Below, one piece after another: positions 46,480 to 58,870 of a stretch of DNA of 64,000 nucleotides (its first letter is position 1; each line of letters starts with the position of its first letter). The DNA comes from Aselliscus stoliczkanus. Taxonomy: Eukaryota; Chordata; Mammalia; Chiroptera; Hipposideridae. The stretch lies in NCBI GenBank assembly GCA_033961575.1, contig CM066732.1:82540687-82604686 (forward strand), read 5' to 3'. The translations under genes were made by a program, and so were the position numbers. The notes under the pieces were generated by a model that did not search any database, was not told where the DNA came from, and saw only the letters and a list, made by a program, of their open reading frames with translations.

Positions 46480-47110
46480 CTAAGCACTGTCACACTGAAA
46501 CTCTCCCTTCCTTTTCTTGCTTTCCAGTAACATTATGGATTCCTCCTTTCTCCAACTTCTGCTCATTGACCACTTTTCTCTAGGCTGTTGCTGTTTATCC
46601 TCGTCCCTTTCTAGATTTTAATTATCCTCCAAGGCTCAGGTTGTGCTGGCATTCTTTTCATTTTCTAACTGATCATCTCTAACAGCTTAAAATACTACCT
46701 GATGATCATTTAACACATATTTTTAGCTTCTTCTTTTTCTCATAAGCTCCAGCCTCATATTTTAGGTACCTATCATAGTCTCAAAATCTACTATTCAATA
46801 CTAAAATCATCATTGATTCCGTCACTGAAAGTACTGATTTTCATTTAAATAAACTTTCAGGCTTGAAATTTTGACAATATTTTTCTGCATATCTTATATC
46901 CATCTAAATATCGAATGCTGATCACGTGTCTTTTACCCATCTATTGCCACTCCAATCATCCTCTCAAGTGCCTGAATTATATATGCCTCCTTCCTCCCTA
47001 TGTCTCATCTCTACACTCTCACACAATGGTCTTCCTAAAATACAGAAGCGTTTATGTCAATATCTTCCCACAAATTATTTTATGACTATGTATTTTTGGA
47101 AAATGTTGTG
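46480..47110 (+). mobile_element. Possible L2 remnant
   Basis: Pyrimidine-rich text with 'cactctcacacaatggtctt' and 'cctaaaatacagaagcgttt' recalls a worn L2 3' part. Low similarity. Confidence 0.35.
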
Positions 47111-47554
47111 TGGTACAAAATAGATACTCCATGTACAAAGTTTGTAAATCCAGAATAGAATAAAAGAAAAGAATCACCCAAAATAATCCTCATTCATTGC
47201 TAACCAGTTAATATTTGCGTATATTTTTTGATATTACCAGTATCTGCTTTTAGCTTATCTAATTTATTAGATAGAATTATATTTTTGTGTCATAGATACT
47301 CTTTTACAACATGGGGTTAAAGGAGAATTTCATGTATCCTGAGTCATTTAATTGTATCCCTATTGTTGGACATTTAGGAAAAATTAAGTTTCTCAGTATC
47401 ATTCATAGTATTGTAAAACACTCAGTTTTAAATTATCTCTGATTTTTCCCCCCCATCAGGATAAATTCCCAGAATTTTGGGTCAAAGGTATGAATACTTT
47501 AGAATACTGACCCAATTTTTACCAGCATCATCAGGGTAGGGTTTCTTCTAAAGC

Positions 47555-48045
47555 TTCTTCTAATTTCTTAGTGCTCATTGTGTAAATTCTAAAATCTCAG
47601 CTTGGCTTTCAAAACTCTATATGACCTATTTCACACCACTATAAATATTCCATTGAGACCATTATAGTTTCCTGACTCTCTCGTAAACACAACACACTCT
47701 TTCTTGATCTCAAGCTTCTATTTATGTTATTCTTTATTTCAGAATGCTTTTTATCTTCTTTTTCTGTCTGTCTATACAAATCATGCCTATTCTCCTCAAC
47801 TCTTATTTATATGGAATATCTATAATTGGCTTTCCTTCATAAATTGCGTTCCCTTTCTCTGAACTCTTGTATCATTATCAAATATTTTATCTTGATTTGA
47901 ATCATTGATTGATTTGCATAAATTTTTATCTGGGTTTTAGTATGAGGTTACCTCCCCCCCCAAAAAAAAAACTACTTTGAATGTTCTAAAACGTAACAAG
48001 TTGCTATACATCTTATAAGGCTCAGTGAATGTTTGTTGAATGAAT
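47555..48045 (+). mobile_element. L2 LINE 3' fragment
   Basis: 'cttggctttcaaaactctat' 'atgacctatttcacacc', then 'ctttctgaactcttgtatc' and the terminal 'gctcagtgaatgtttgttga' 'atgaataac' follow the order of the L2 3' end. The final phrase is diagnostic. Confidence 0.65.
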
Positions 48046-49529
48046 AACAAATAATAACATAGCTAATAACATAGTTAATAATGTAGTAATCTATACATTA
48101 GTGAAATATCTAGCTAATGTTATATTCATTTCTTTGGCTAGTTTTTCCATGACAATTGAAATTTTAGCAAGATATTATAAGAGGTCACCAAGTAAAACTT
48201 TATTTTCTGAATGTTTTCTTTTCTCAATAATCCCTTCCTTTGCCTTTGTATGTTATGAGAACTTGAAGAATTTAAATTTCAATAAGCTTCCACCCTAAAC
48301 CAACCCCAAAGTAAGTCTTAACAGTGTACTCTTAAAGTTATCGTTCCAAAACATGTTATACTCAGGAACTGAGAATATTGTTAGAGAGAAAATGAAAATA
48401 AAAAATAGTTAACATTTGCAGTAACTTAGTAACTAATTTTTACAAAAGTTTTGTGACTTACTACAAAATTAGAAAAAGGATAGAATTTGATTCATAAGTA
48501 CATTCAGGTAATCATTAGGATATAAATATAAGATTTGTTTCTACAATCCCTTTATAAGTTTGTGATGCTTTAGATATTATGCACATTATTGGCTCCTTCA
48601 ATTTGAATAACATTAATTCAGATCTTAAAATGATGACTAAAATTATGTTAAGTTCTACATTAGAATAAGACATTTATAGGTGAAATTTCATTTTGTTGTG
48701 CAAGACCCTTAGCAACCATTAACAGAAAAATAAATTATTCTGGGTTTTCTGACGGTGAAATTTTAGGAAGCATTAAGCTCAGGTAATAAGAGCAGTTAAA
48801 GGATTATTCCTACTTGAAAATGATAATTATGGCTATATTTTTTCAACATAATTTTTGAGATACATACTTCTGTCCAAACTCCATCTCATGTGACACAAGT
48901 TTGATGACCTTAAAATGTCTAATTATGCAGAAAGATTGCAAAATAATCCTTTAAGATATCAAACACATTCCAATTTTTATCTGATCAGAGCATCTGTTTT
49001 TGTTTTTTTACTAATGATTTCTAAAACAGGCTTGGAAAAGCACTTAGTTCCACCTTTAAATGATTACCCATCATCATGTAGAAATTTAGAAGGACAACTT
49101 TAACTTCCAATTTTGTTCCTCTTTAATAACTCCGAGGGAATCAGGACAATCTAGTTTAACCCCACAAAGGCAGAGACAGACTCCAACAGGTAAGTTACCT
49201 GATGTTAAAGAAGTGAAGATTTCACTTTGCCTCGAACTTCTCCAATTTCTGTTCTAATCTTATGAAGATGTACATCCCTCGCCAACCTAAGAAAGGACCA
49301 TAGCATAGAACAAGGAAACTGCTGGAGCAGACCATTAACTCCTTGGCTTAAAACTCCTTAATGGAGTTCTAGTTTTTCATATAGACATGTTAGTTAAAGT
49401 TTTACAGTTTTATCTTTAATAGTGTATCTACCAGAAACAGTTGAAAAATAAGAATAACATGCTCAGGAGAGCTAAATCTCTGATTTATGTGTTTGGAAAA
49501 AGACTGACTCTCTATGTCCCAAAGATTTT
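48046..49529. other. Unique non-coding stretch
   Basis: AT-rich, no gene or assigned repeat. Confidence 0.45.
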
Positions 49530-49700
49530 GCAATAGTTTTCCATGTGTTATCTCTTTAATCCTGGAAATATCACTGTGAATTAGATTATTTCATTCCCAT
49601 TTTTATAAATGAATACAGTAAAGCTGAAAAAAGATAGTTTAGTCATAAAGAGAAGTGACACGGTTAATAAGTCAGGCTCTAAAGCAGTAATTTGACTATG
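49530..49700 (-). mobile_element. MIR SINE fragment, antisense
   Basis: 'tgttatctctttaatcctgg', 'cattcccatttttataaatg', 'agtaaagctgaaaaaag' and 'acacggttaataagtcagg' follow the complement of the MIR core. Confidence 0.6.
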
Positions 49701-51920
49701 AATTTTAGGAAAATGAATAGAGAATCTCCACTTAAAAAGGATCATAAAAAAACCAATTGGAAAAAAGAAACAAAAAGGAGAATGCTTGCTTTGTTTTTGA
49801 TCCTGACTAGAATTCTCTAACATTTCCTTGCTGATCTATATAAATAGGCTGCAATTCCAGGTCCAAAGACTGAATCCAACCAGCACCTGTGCATGAGGCT
49901 GAGTCATCTGTGTGAGGTTTCTTGCTGCCTTGAAAAGACCCTATGCCTAGAACAGAAAGTACTTTCAGGAAAAGGATGACATTGACTTAACCTATTCCCC
50001 AGCTGGCCGGAGAGTAGTTCACACACAGGTCTAAGACTGTGTGTCTGTCCAAAGGAAGCGATTGATGAATTGCTCATTCATCCTCCCACTGTCTATAATT
50101 CAGGGTTCTCTATGTGAGGGTGCTCTATGAATCCTCAGTAATATCCAAAAGGCTAAAGTTGTGCAAACAAGACAACTTTGTCCCCCACTCTACTGTTCAA
50201 GAAAGCTGACAATATCTGTCTGTCTCTTTCTAGGTTGCTATGAATCCTTGCTAATGAAAAGATGAATAAGGGCATATGTTAATGAGGAGTCAAGTGCACA
50301 TTGAATGTAAATAAAAGGGGGGCCTTCTGGTCATAAAAAAATGCTTGGAAGTGATTTCTCTTCCCTCATCTTTCCATCAGAATTCACCTGCTCATGAATT
50401 GTTGAGAGAATAAATCATTGATTCTGAAGGTATTTTGTATCTATATGCATGTGAAAAGACACAAAACTGTATATGTTTAAATTGTGAATATAAAAGCTGC
50501 AAATAATCTCATTTACTATTTCATATGCTTAACCAGAACTTCCAGGTTTTAAATAATAAATTATTAGTTTTCATGAATATATAAAACACTCATATTTTTT
50601 CAACTTAGAAGTTTTCCTATAATAGTTACAATTAATGTAGGAAAAGAATTAAAATATTGCTTTTCTAGTCGTGAGTCTCTTGATACATGCAATTCACTAA
50701 TTCAAGGTGAAAAATTCTTTTCACAATTTTTTTGTTTGAATTTGACAAAAGATTTGAAAAAAAATTCGACTTCTTCAAAAAGCTGTATAATTGTCATCAT
50801 AGCTCTGAATTTTTAATCATTTTTCCATAAGATTCTTAGTAACTTATCACTTACAAACATTAATCCTATATTGATCATCTCTATATTAATCCATCAAACA
50901 GAACAAATGCATTAATATGGCATCTGGCTATGCCACAACTAGCTTTTAGGTATTTTAAGCGTCCTACAGTGCATTATTTACAAACAAATAATCAAACATG
51001 AACAGATGAAAATAGGTATTTATTTCTTACTTGCAATGTTCCATGAATAACATTGAAAAGAAAATGCATGATAATGCCTAGCAATCTGTACAAAGCCTCC
51101 TACAATTAAATTCAGGATAATATAGAAAAGTCAACATCATGAGGAAACATTTATTGGTACCCAACCTCCTTCCCACAATGCCAAAGGCATACTTTTCAGA
51201 CAGATAACCATCTCTGAATAATGGCAAAATAAAGTAGAGGAAATGAGCTGTATATAGATGCTGCTTACCAACCTACACAACAGTATGATAAACAGTATAT
51301 AATGCCTCTTACTAACTCCTACCACATCTCTGCTACAAGGCCCCTGAGACCTCTGTGAGGCCAACCCTCAATAAAATTCTCCATATCATAAAATGTCCAC
51401 TCTCTGGCTCCAGATTGGAGTTATGGTTTCCATGGTGATGTATCTTGCTTAGACTCTGTTGATACACAAAGACTGTGCATTACACGATAGCAAAAAGACA
51501 GCAGCTTGTCACCTATATGATTTACATAGAGAAGCTACAGACAGGAACATGCACTGATAAGTCTTTTGTGAAGCCTACGATACAGTCTTTCTGGTAGGCT
51601 CAGTTCCTTGCCAAGAGCTTGCTGAGCTATTCTTTTTTTTTTTTTTATAGCAGCAAATCCAAGGCATGGTTTTTGTCTGGAAAATAGGGTACACTGAGGG
51701 TAGCCACTATTTAGGCCTGGCTCCACCTCTGTAAACTTTCATCACACCCACACTCCTCTTCCCATTCATAAGGACCAAACCTACTTGGTCACAAACTTCC
51801 ATAACTAGCTCCTGGATTTTCCAATTCCAAATCCCTTAAAATAAGTTATCCATGTAAATAAAAGAAAGAATAATTTAAAAATATTTAAATTTTTATAAGG
51901 CTGGAAATTAGAAATTTATT
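49701..51920. other. Long repeat-poor stretch
   Basis: No gene, no clear LINE/SINE. A TATA-like 'ctatataaataggct' lies at 49836-49850 and an X-box-like motif at 51427-51441. A T-run at about 51631-51646 precedes unassigned sequence. Confidence 0.4.
51427..51441. promoter_or_regulatory. Candidate RFX X-box
   Basis: 'gtttccatggtgatg' has the RFX half-sites GTTTCC and GGTGAT (degenerate GTNRCC/RGYAAC) spaced by two bases around an ATGG centre. RFX factors bind such sites at ciliary and immune genes. Motif-level evidence only. Confidence 0.3.
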
Positions 51921-51934
51921 TATACTAGCTTTTT

Positions 51935-52049
51935 TGTTTTGTTTTGATTTGTTTTGAGGGCAGTGTCACTGGCCTTCATATGTGGGACCCGAACTGGGGC
52001 CGCTGGCTTCCCAAGCCAGCGCTTAACCACCACGCCACTCGGCTGGTCC
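51935..52049 (-). mobile_element. Short tRNA-derived SINE, reverse orientation
   Basis: Copy 5 of the short family, read on the minus strand: 'ggaccagccgagtggcgtgg' head, hairpin gctggctt-ggg-aagccagc, 'ccagttcgggtccc' and the end motif 'aaggccagtgacactgccct'. A duplication 'tatactagctttt' lies at 51921-51933 and 52050-52062. Confidence 0.93.
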
Positions 52050-52139
52050 TATACTAGCTTTTATTTATACTTGCCTAAAGTATTTTCAGAATACTAAAAA
52101 CATAAATGTTGATTTTAAAGGACTTTTTGATGTCATTTA

Positions 52140-52440
52140 TTTTTCTTTGACTCCTATCTAATTCTCCGTTTATATCTCCTGACTCCTCCTTTGTCACAAC
52201 CCACTGACCTTGTTCATGCTTCCTGCAAAATGCACCTGCATGCATTACAACATGACCTCAGCCTTCCCTCCACTTTAAAGGATCACCTCTCCTCTTTTAT
52301 CTCCCTCAGCCCTCTGACTAGCAATCTCTCCTCTTACTTCTGGATTCAGCTTAAATGACATTTTTTCAAGGGCTTCTTCCTTCATCTACCACACTCTCCT
52401 AGCCCTTCCCCATCCCTGGCAAAGTTAGGGTTTCCTTACA
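52140..52440 (+). mobile_element. L2 LINE 3' fragment
   Basis: 'ctccctcagccctctgacta' and 'ggattcagcttaaatgacat' 'tttttcaagggcttcttcct' match the L2 phrase '...ctcagctcaaatgtcacctcctcagagaggccttccc'. Confidence 0.6.
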
Positions 52441-52881
52441 TTTTTTCTAGTAGAAACCAGCAAGTTTTGCAGTTGTATTTTCATCAATTTTTGTGTAATT
52501 ATTTCTTTAACGTTTGTCTTCATCACCACACTTCATCACCATGCAAAACGCATGAAAACTCGCATTGCATATATACAATAGGTAGCCTATAAATGATAAA
52601 AAGTCACTAAATAAATGAAAAAAATAAATGAACGGATATATGAATGAACAAGCAAATGTCTTGAAGACAATAAGAGGCAATGTTTTCGTTAGCATATCTA
52701 TTTGCATTGCTTTAATTGTGGATTATCTAGAGCAAAAGCACTTTTAATAATGTTCAATAATTTTTCTAACATAGGACAGTGAATTTACTTATAAAGAGTA
52801 TCTTTATTATAATATTTATAATTGACAAGCCTAAAATATTTTCAGTTGAGACCATGACCTGCTTTAAAGATGAGTGAGTCA

Positions 52882-53293
52882 TATGGTATTTATCTTTCTC
52901 CGTCTGACTTATTTTATTTAACATAATATCCTCTAGGACCATCCATATTGTCAAAAATGGTAAGATTTCACTCTTTATTATGGCCAACAAATGTTCCATT
53001 GTGTGTATGTACCACAAAGGGGAGGAGACTTGGGGAACTGGGAGAAAAAGGTGAATAGGTTAAGAAGTACAAATTGGTAGTTACAAAATCATCATGGGGA
53101 TGGAAAGTAAAGCATAGGGAATATAGCCAATGATGTGGTAATAACTATGTATAGTGCCAGGTGGGTGCTGGACTAATCAGGTGATCACTGCATAAATTAT
53201 ATAAATATCTAACCACTATGCTGTAACCTGAAACTAATATAAAATAATACTGAGTGTCAACTGTAACTGAAAAAAAATTAATAATTAAAAAAA
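52882..53293 (+). mobile_element. Twin-primed L1 insertion (5' inversion)
   Basis: 52882-53016 is antisense L1 3' sequence ('tccgtctgacttattttatt', 'accatccatattgtc', 'aacaaatgttccattgtg'). 53017-53293 is sense L1 3' UTR ('ttaagaagtacaaattggta', 'aaataataactatgtat'-like, 'gtgtcaactgtaactg', A-tail). A duplication lies at 52866-52881 and 53294-53309 ('aaagatgagtga', g/c, 'tca'). The 3' UTR matches that of the element ending at 4985, so this is the same L1 lineage. The 83-codon minus frame is a shadow. Confidence 0.9.
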
Positions 53294-53539
53294 AAAGATG
53301 AGTGACTCAATTACGTCTCTGGCTGCTCACTGCAGGAAGCACATGTACTGGGGCCTCTGGTAAGACACAAACAAGGTAAGTTCCCGGCCCTGCAGATGCT
53401 TGCAATTTATCACAATTCGCCTCCTGGAAAACACCACTGCTCTCCAAAAAAGAAGAGGTTGAAAGCAATGAAAAGGAAGTATGGTAATAAATTCTTTGTG
53501 TTGTGCACATTTAAATAAAAACTCTCCTAGCACTTTGCC

Positions 53540-53885
53540 TGGAGCATTTTATCATGTCAGATATGGTTTGAGGCTCTGTTTCTAAGGAGACATATGTAAT
53601 CTGTGCTCCTCACAAAGCATGTATTCTAGTCAGGAACACAGACACGAAGGATGATTCCTTCTACACAACCATCAGGGTTCTACCAGACGTAACTGGGGAC
53701 AAAGGTCTGTGGGAACACTTACAATGACAAGTGTTAATTTGCATAGAAAGACAATGGCTTTATACAATGCATCACAAACAGCTGGGTCTTCTTGAAGGAT
53801 GAGTAGGTTTTGTCATGTGGACCAACAGGGGAAGGGCATTATTAGAAAAAGGAACTGCATGGTGAAGGCAGGCAGTCTTTACAGG
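53540..53885 (-). mobile_element. Probable L2 fragment, antisense
   Basis: 'acaaagcatgtattctagtc' then 'gtctgtgggaacactta', 'cttcttgaaggatgagtagg' and 'aacaggggaagggcatta' resemble the antisense L2 body ('...gagcttacattctagtggg...ggatgaggagt...ggaagagcattcc'). Diverged. Confidence 0.5.
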
Positions 53886-54001
53886 GTATAGTTTTTAAAA
53901 AGTGTGGCAGTTATGATGGAATCTTATTTTAATGTAGAAAAATTGTTAAAGCACAAAATAATAAATTGGAGATTTTTATTTCCAAATTTTCTTCTGCATT
54001 T

Positions 54002-54129
54002 TTGTTTTTGTTTTTTTGTTTTTGTTTTTTTTTGAGGGCAGTGTCATTGGCCCTCATATGTGGGACCGAACCGGGGCCGCTGGCTTCCCAAGCCAGTGCT
54101 TAACCACCGAGCCACTCGGCTGGCCTTTA
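54002..54129 (-). mobile_element. Short tRNA-derived SINE, reverse orientation
   Basis: Copy 6 of the short family, read on the minus strand: 'ggccagccgagtggctcggt' head, hairpin aagccagt, 'gcggccccggttcggtccca' and the end motif 'gggccaatgacactgccctc', preceded on the + strand by a T-rich tail. A duplication 'ttctgcattt' lies at 53992-54001 and 54130-54139. Confidence 0.92.
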
Positions 54130-54139
54130 TTCTGCATTT

Positions 54140-56415
54140 CTATAACTAGTAATTATCCTATTTATCACAATGCTAAATGTTTTCACCATAGAAAAGCATA
54201 ATAGAGTGGCCATTGTAATAAACTGATACCAATGCCAATACCAGTGGCTTTTTTACATTGTTGAACTTATAGTATCTTCCTCTGGTTTGAGTTGCTTTAT
54301 AGCTGCACTGCTGGAGTGATACACTCACAACACCAGAAGAGAATATTCCCTCTGGTTACTATCTTGAAAAAATGTAATAGCCTAGAAAGCCAAACAACTT
54401 AAGATTTCCAGTATATTATGAACTCTTTGGAATATGGGAAGATTATCCATATTTGGGATTCAGAAAGTATGGATAAATGTCCTATTAGATTGAGGGTGAT
54501 AGTTATTCATTATTAAATGCCACCATTGAGAGAAACTTCTATTTAGAATAAAACTTTGAAGAATGTTTTCTTGGTCAAAAACTGAAGAAATTGGAGTTCT
54601 CATAGGAAACCTAACACAAAAGCACTGTTTTATGTTTATACTCATATATGTAGATTTATATCTCAGAATATTGGTATCTTTCTTAAAATTACATAAATAG
54701 CCTCTGGGTTTAATTGTTCCTGTGAATTTTATTTAATATGAGATTTGTAAACGCATATTTTTTTCTATGAATTTCAATGAAGTTGTTAATTTCATTTTAA
54801 AGCTATATTTATTCTGAATATTTAATTTTAAAAACATTTTTTAATGAATTTGGGGTCACTTCTAACAAAACAAATAAATAAAATATTTAAAGAACAGAAA
54901 TCCTAGCCTTTGTGAATAATATTTATAAACATATGACACCACAACCAGATTAGGAAAGGGGGTATTTGGACAATTAAATATCCTGTTTATCTTGGTTTAG
55001 ATGGAATCAAATAATAGGTGATGATATTGTGATATCATCATAGAAATTGGAAACATAAGAGTAATTTTGGTTATTTTTCAAGTTTCCAAAAAGATTTCCA
55101 AATATTAAATTTTGCAGTACTCATATATTACTGCTTTACATGTTTCCAGAAATAATTTGCTAACTTCATAATGTCTACATTTCCAAAATAATAGCAATTT
55201 AACTATAATTCTCTGAAAACTATTTAGATATCTCGAGTATTTGCTTGTGTAGTTAAACAATTCAGAATGAAAGCATCACAAAGGCACCTTAAACATTTTA
55301 TACATACTAATTATATTTCTTATCTTGCTGTATTCACCCCCAAATAGTTGTGATTTGATGGCCTTACTTAGAGAAGACTGTCAGTGTTTAGAGATCCTCT
55401 TTTTCCCCAGAGAGTGAACTGGGTTTCTAAGAGTTAACTGTATTTATATCTAAAATATTTATCTAACTTGCTGACTTTCTGAAATGAATCACTAGAATTC
55501 ATTAAAAAAAAAAAAGGCATGCTAGCTTAGTATCAATGTGCAATTGTGGGTGTGTACAAAAATGTATTAGTATTGTCATCCTTATAATTATCCGTGCCTG
55601 AAGTACATGGATTATGCATGTTATTGAACCAACTCTCCATATGGACATATAGAGTAGCTTATATACAGAAATAAGTGTAGTATATATTGACATGGGTGCA
55701 ATTCATTCATATTTCAGTGAATTCCATAGGGCATTACGGTTTCATCTCCTTTCTTCCCCTTGCAATAGCAAGATTTCATTGTATACAGCTACGGATCATA
55801 TTCCCAGTTGTGGCTGAGAGTAAGCAAAGTCAAAACAGGTCTCTTTATTGATGCTGTCCTGGGAGGAGGCAATGCATGAACAAAGGGGAAACAAGTAGAG
55901 GAGGAAGGGCTTTACATACAATGTAGAGAAAAGAAGGAAAAACAAATGCCTTAAAGGAAAGCCATTTACTTTCTAACACTCCCTGATAAACAAATTTATT
56001 CCCTCTTTCTTTCTCCAGGGTCCAAAATGCCTGCATTTGTGGGGAGGGGTAGTAGGATTGTTAAAAGGAGGGGAAAAGGGCATTAAGGGCAAGATGGAGT
56101 TCTCTGGACTGGATGTTTGTAACTATTTAAGGTGACTGCATTTGAGGGAATTAAGGGTGCCTTGTTACAAATAGCTTTATTTTCAGAATAAAAGAGTCTG
56201 TTCTGTTTTAAAACTTGCTTGTTTAGATCTAACAATTGAAAGAGACTCACAAACAACTGGTACTTACATGCACTCAACACATACATCTGCCAGTAAGCAT
56301 TTTTTTAAGAGTTAGAAAAATGATAATAGGATTTTCTATGCAAAGCATATTTGCTGTGAATATTTACACAGAAAATAGATTTGCAAACAAATTAATAAAG
56401 CAGCAGTCTAGAGTA
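54140..56415. other. Unique non-coding stretch
   Basis: No gene, no clear mobile element; AT-rich. An A-run at 55503-55514. Confidence 0.45.
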
Positions 56416-57350
56416 TAAATGGAAACGAGAAATTTTGGATAGCCGTTGTTATAGTTTCTGTGACACAGCACTCTGGGCAGGCATTCTTCGAAATCTTAAT
56501 CTGCATTCTCTTGATGAGCTGTGAGTGTATAGAAGATCAGCCCCCTCTAGTCTATGAGAACGTTCATCTACATGATTAGAAACTGGAACAGGGGTTCCAG
56601 ATTATGTGGTCATTCCACAAGATATACTTCTTTTCCAGCTGCTCTGCCTATATGTAAGTTTGGGAAATGAATCTGATGGGTCTGTTGATACCACTTTTAT
56701 TTGGGAGATTTAAACTCTACCTTGTAGCACTGTTCCCACCACAAGTGACTGCCCTTCCCTTTTGTTTACTTCCTCACAATTAGTTTCTTACACAGTGGAA
56801 GCAAACGGGGAGATTTCAACTATTGGTAAATAAAGGTCTGTGCATGAGTGCCTCTTAATAGCTTATCATCGTGTGTAATCGAACTGAATAATTGCTGGAG
56901 ATGAGAGTTCCTACGCATGGGCTGAGCTCTGCTCTGGAATGTCACTGCACAGCCAAGCCCTGGATGGATTATGCGTCAGCAGCCCTGGGTCTCTAGGCTC
57001 ATCACACAAGTGGGGAGAAATCAGCGAGGTGAGGCAAATGTGTGCCCATGACATGGCCATGGTATTAGATGGATAGGGGGCAAGTAAAAAGACAAAGATG
57101 CCAAGAAATTGAAGAAAACAGCTTTCACCACTAAATGGAAATTACCTTGAATGCTGCATTGCACCACTAACTTTGACAGCTGAAGCAGCAGCAGAGAACT
57201 TGACTAAGATATTGGCTGTGCTGTTTGCTTTGCGAGGGGCTAAGTATGGTTGACTTTCTCCTGACAAGATCAATCACTGTTCATACAACACAATGAGCCA
57301 AATTCAAGAATATTTTCTTGGGGGTATTCATAGAAAGACTGAAAAGCAGC
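56416..57350. other. Repeat-free candidate conserved element
   Basis: About 930 bases with balanced base use, no microsatellite and no recognised repeat, unlike most of the window. It holds many factor-like motifs, for example 'cttaatagcttatcatcgtg' and 'ctgaataattgctggagatg' near 56853-56905, and 'tggattatgcgtcagcag' near 56964-56981. No open frame above 60 codons supports coding. Regulatory function is an inference from composition only. Confidence 0.3.
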
Positions 57351-57701
57351 AGGCTGTTTCCTATGCCTGAATTCACAGGAATGCAGAAATGCATTCTCCA
57401 AATAGGTATTTACCTAAGAATTTTCTTACATGTAATATAAAATTATACTTTGTGAATGTTTACTTTTGATGTCATATAACTAAACTTTAATGTCATTTCT
57501 TAATCAGAAAATGAATTCACAGATTCCAGAGAATTTTAAATCCACCCTTATTTTGCCCCCATTTTACACTGGATTTCACAGACTGAAGCCTTGTTTTCTT
57601 GTTTTCTCTGGTTTTCTCCTGGTATTCTACAGAACAGGATATGTATATGGCAGATTAGCTAGCACTTGCTATTGGGTTTTGCAGTGAGTTAGCTTTGTCA
57701 T

Positions 57702-57768
57702 ACACGCGTTCATGCATGCGTGTGCGCTTGCACACACTCACGCACACATGTGCGCATGCACGCACACA

Positions 57769-57800
<32 letters not shown>
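57702..57800. repeat. Z-DNA-prone (CA/GC) repeat and (CA)n
   Basis: A near-continuous alternating purine-pyrimidine run rich in CG and GC steps ('cacgcgttcatgcatgcgtg', 'tgtgcgcatgcacgcacac') leads into a clean (CA)n at about 57771-57799. It is the largest CpG cluster outside the SINEs. Confidence 0.93.
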
Positions 57801-57801
<1 letters not shown>

Positions 57802-58339
57802 CGAGTCAAATGAGCCTCATTAAGGCTGACATTCCTTGTGACAGACAAGTAACATCTGTGCTGCTTTGTCTGCAAACAGTGCGTCTGCTGGGGAATCTTA
57901 TTCTCAAATCCTTGAAAACACACAGGCTCCCCCTTACTTCTCTCTCTTTTTTGCAAGAGGATCTGAATATGAACTGAAATTCCAAATTAACTATTCCAGA
58001 TAAGCTTAAGGTTTTCATTAATATTTAAATTGAACTCAGACGTGATGTTATGATATTTCATACCAACAGCTTGAGCAGAGAGGCTTTTAAATATTAAGGT
58101 TTCATCATTTTCAAAGGAAAAAAGGAACTGTTCTTTTCTTTCAAACAGAAACAATGTGGAAACTAATATGAGCTATGTAAGAAACAAAAAAGGCATGAGA
58201 TGAGCCATGGAGGCTTAGGTGCCATCTCTGCCATCACACATCACCTTTAATACCAAAGCTCTGTACTCTGTCACACAGGCTCATGCCAGCACTTAAAGGG
58301 GAAGCAACTGCAGTTGTTCACCCAGCAGCTCTTTGTTTT

Positions 58340-58400
58340 GTTCTTTCCAGTGCCTGGCTTATAATAGCCATTCAATAAATATCTATTTAATATTGAACAA
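58340..58400 (+). mobile_element. L2/MIR 3'-end fragment
   Basis: 'agtgcctggcttataatagc' then 'cattcaataaatatctattt' matches the shared L2/MIR 3' end. Confidence 0.6.
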
Positions 58401-58592
58401 ATAGAGATGTGAGCTAGATGTTACAGCAAATACAAACACATAATAAACAGTCTCTGTCCTTGATTACATATTAGAGTATTGACAAATTATTCTCACGATT
58501 CTCAGAGTGAAAATAGGAAGACATTCTAGAAAAGGAATGACAAGAATTGGTTTGACACTGGTTGACTGAAGAGTGCATTCTAGAAAAATGAA

Positions 58593-58657
58593 AAAAATAT
58601 ATATATTTACATATTTACACACGCACACATACACACACACACACACACACACGCACA
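58593..58657. repeat. AT then (CA)n microsatellite
   Basis: A TATA run at 58593-58606, ACATATTTAC steps, then CA with CG interruptions. Confidence 0.9.
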
Positions 58658-58689
58658 AATAGACACTCCAGTCTGTTGCCTGGGAGCAG

Positions 58690-58870
58690 AAGGTTCATGT
58701 AGGGCAGCAATGGGGGTCACAGTTGAAAAGAAAAGCTGAGACCAAATCATGGAGCATCCTGAATGTCAGGCCTTTGAACTTTCCACTCCATTTCATGAGA
58801 AAGCAGCCATTGAAGGACGTTTTTGTAAGATGGTGATGGGGAAATGATCGTATTAGGAAGAGGAGTCTAG
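58690..58870 (-). mobile_element. L2 fragment, antisense
   Basis: 'agcatcctgaatgtcaggcc' then 'aagcagccattgaaggacgt' and 'aagatggtgatggggaaatg' follow the antisense L2 text '...gtaggcc...ggagccattgaagggtttt...agtgacatgat'. Confidence 0.6.
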
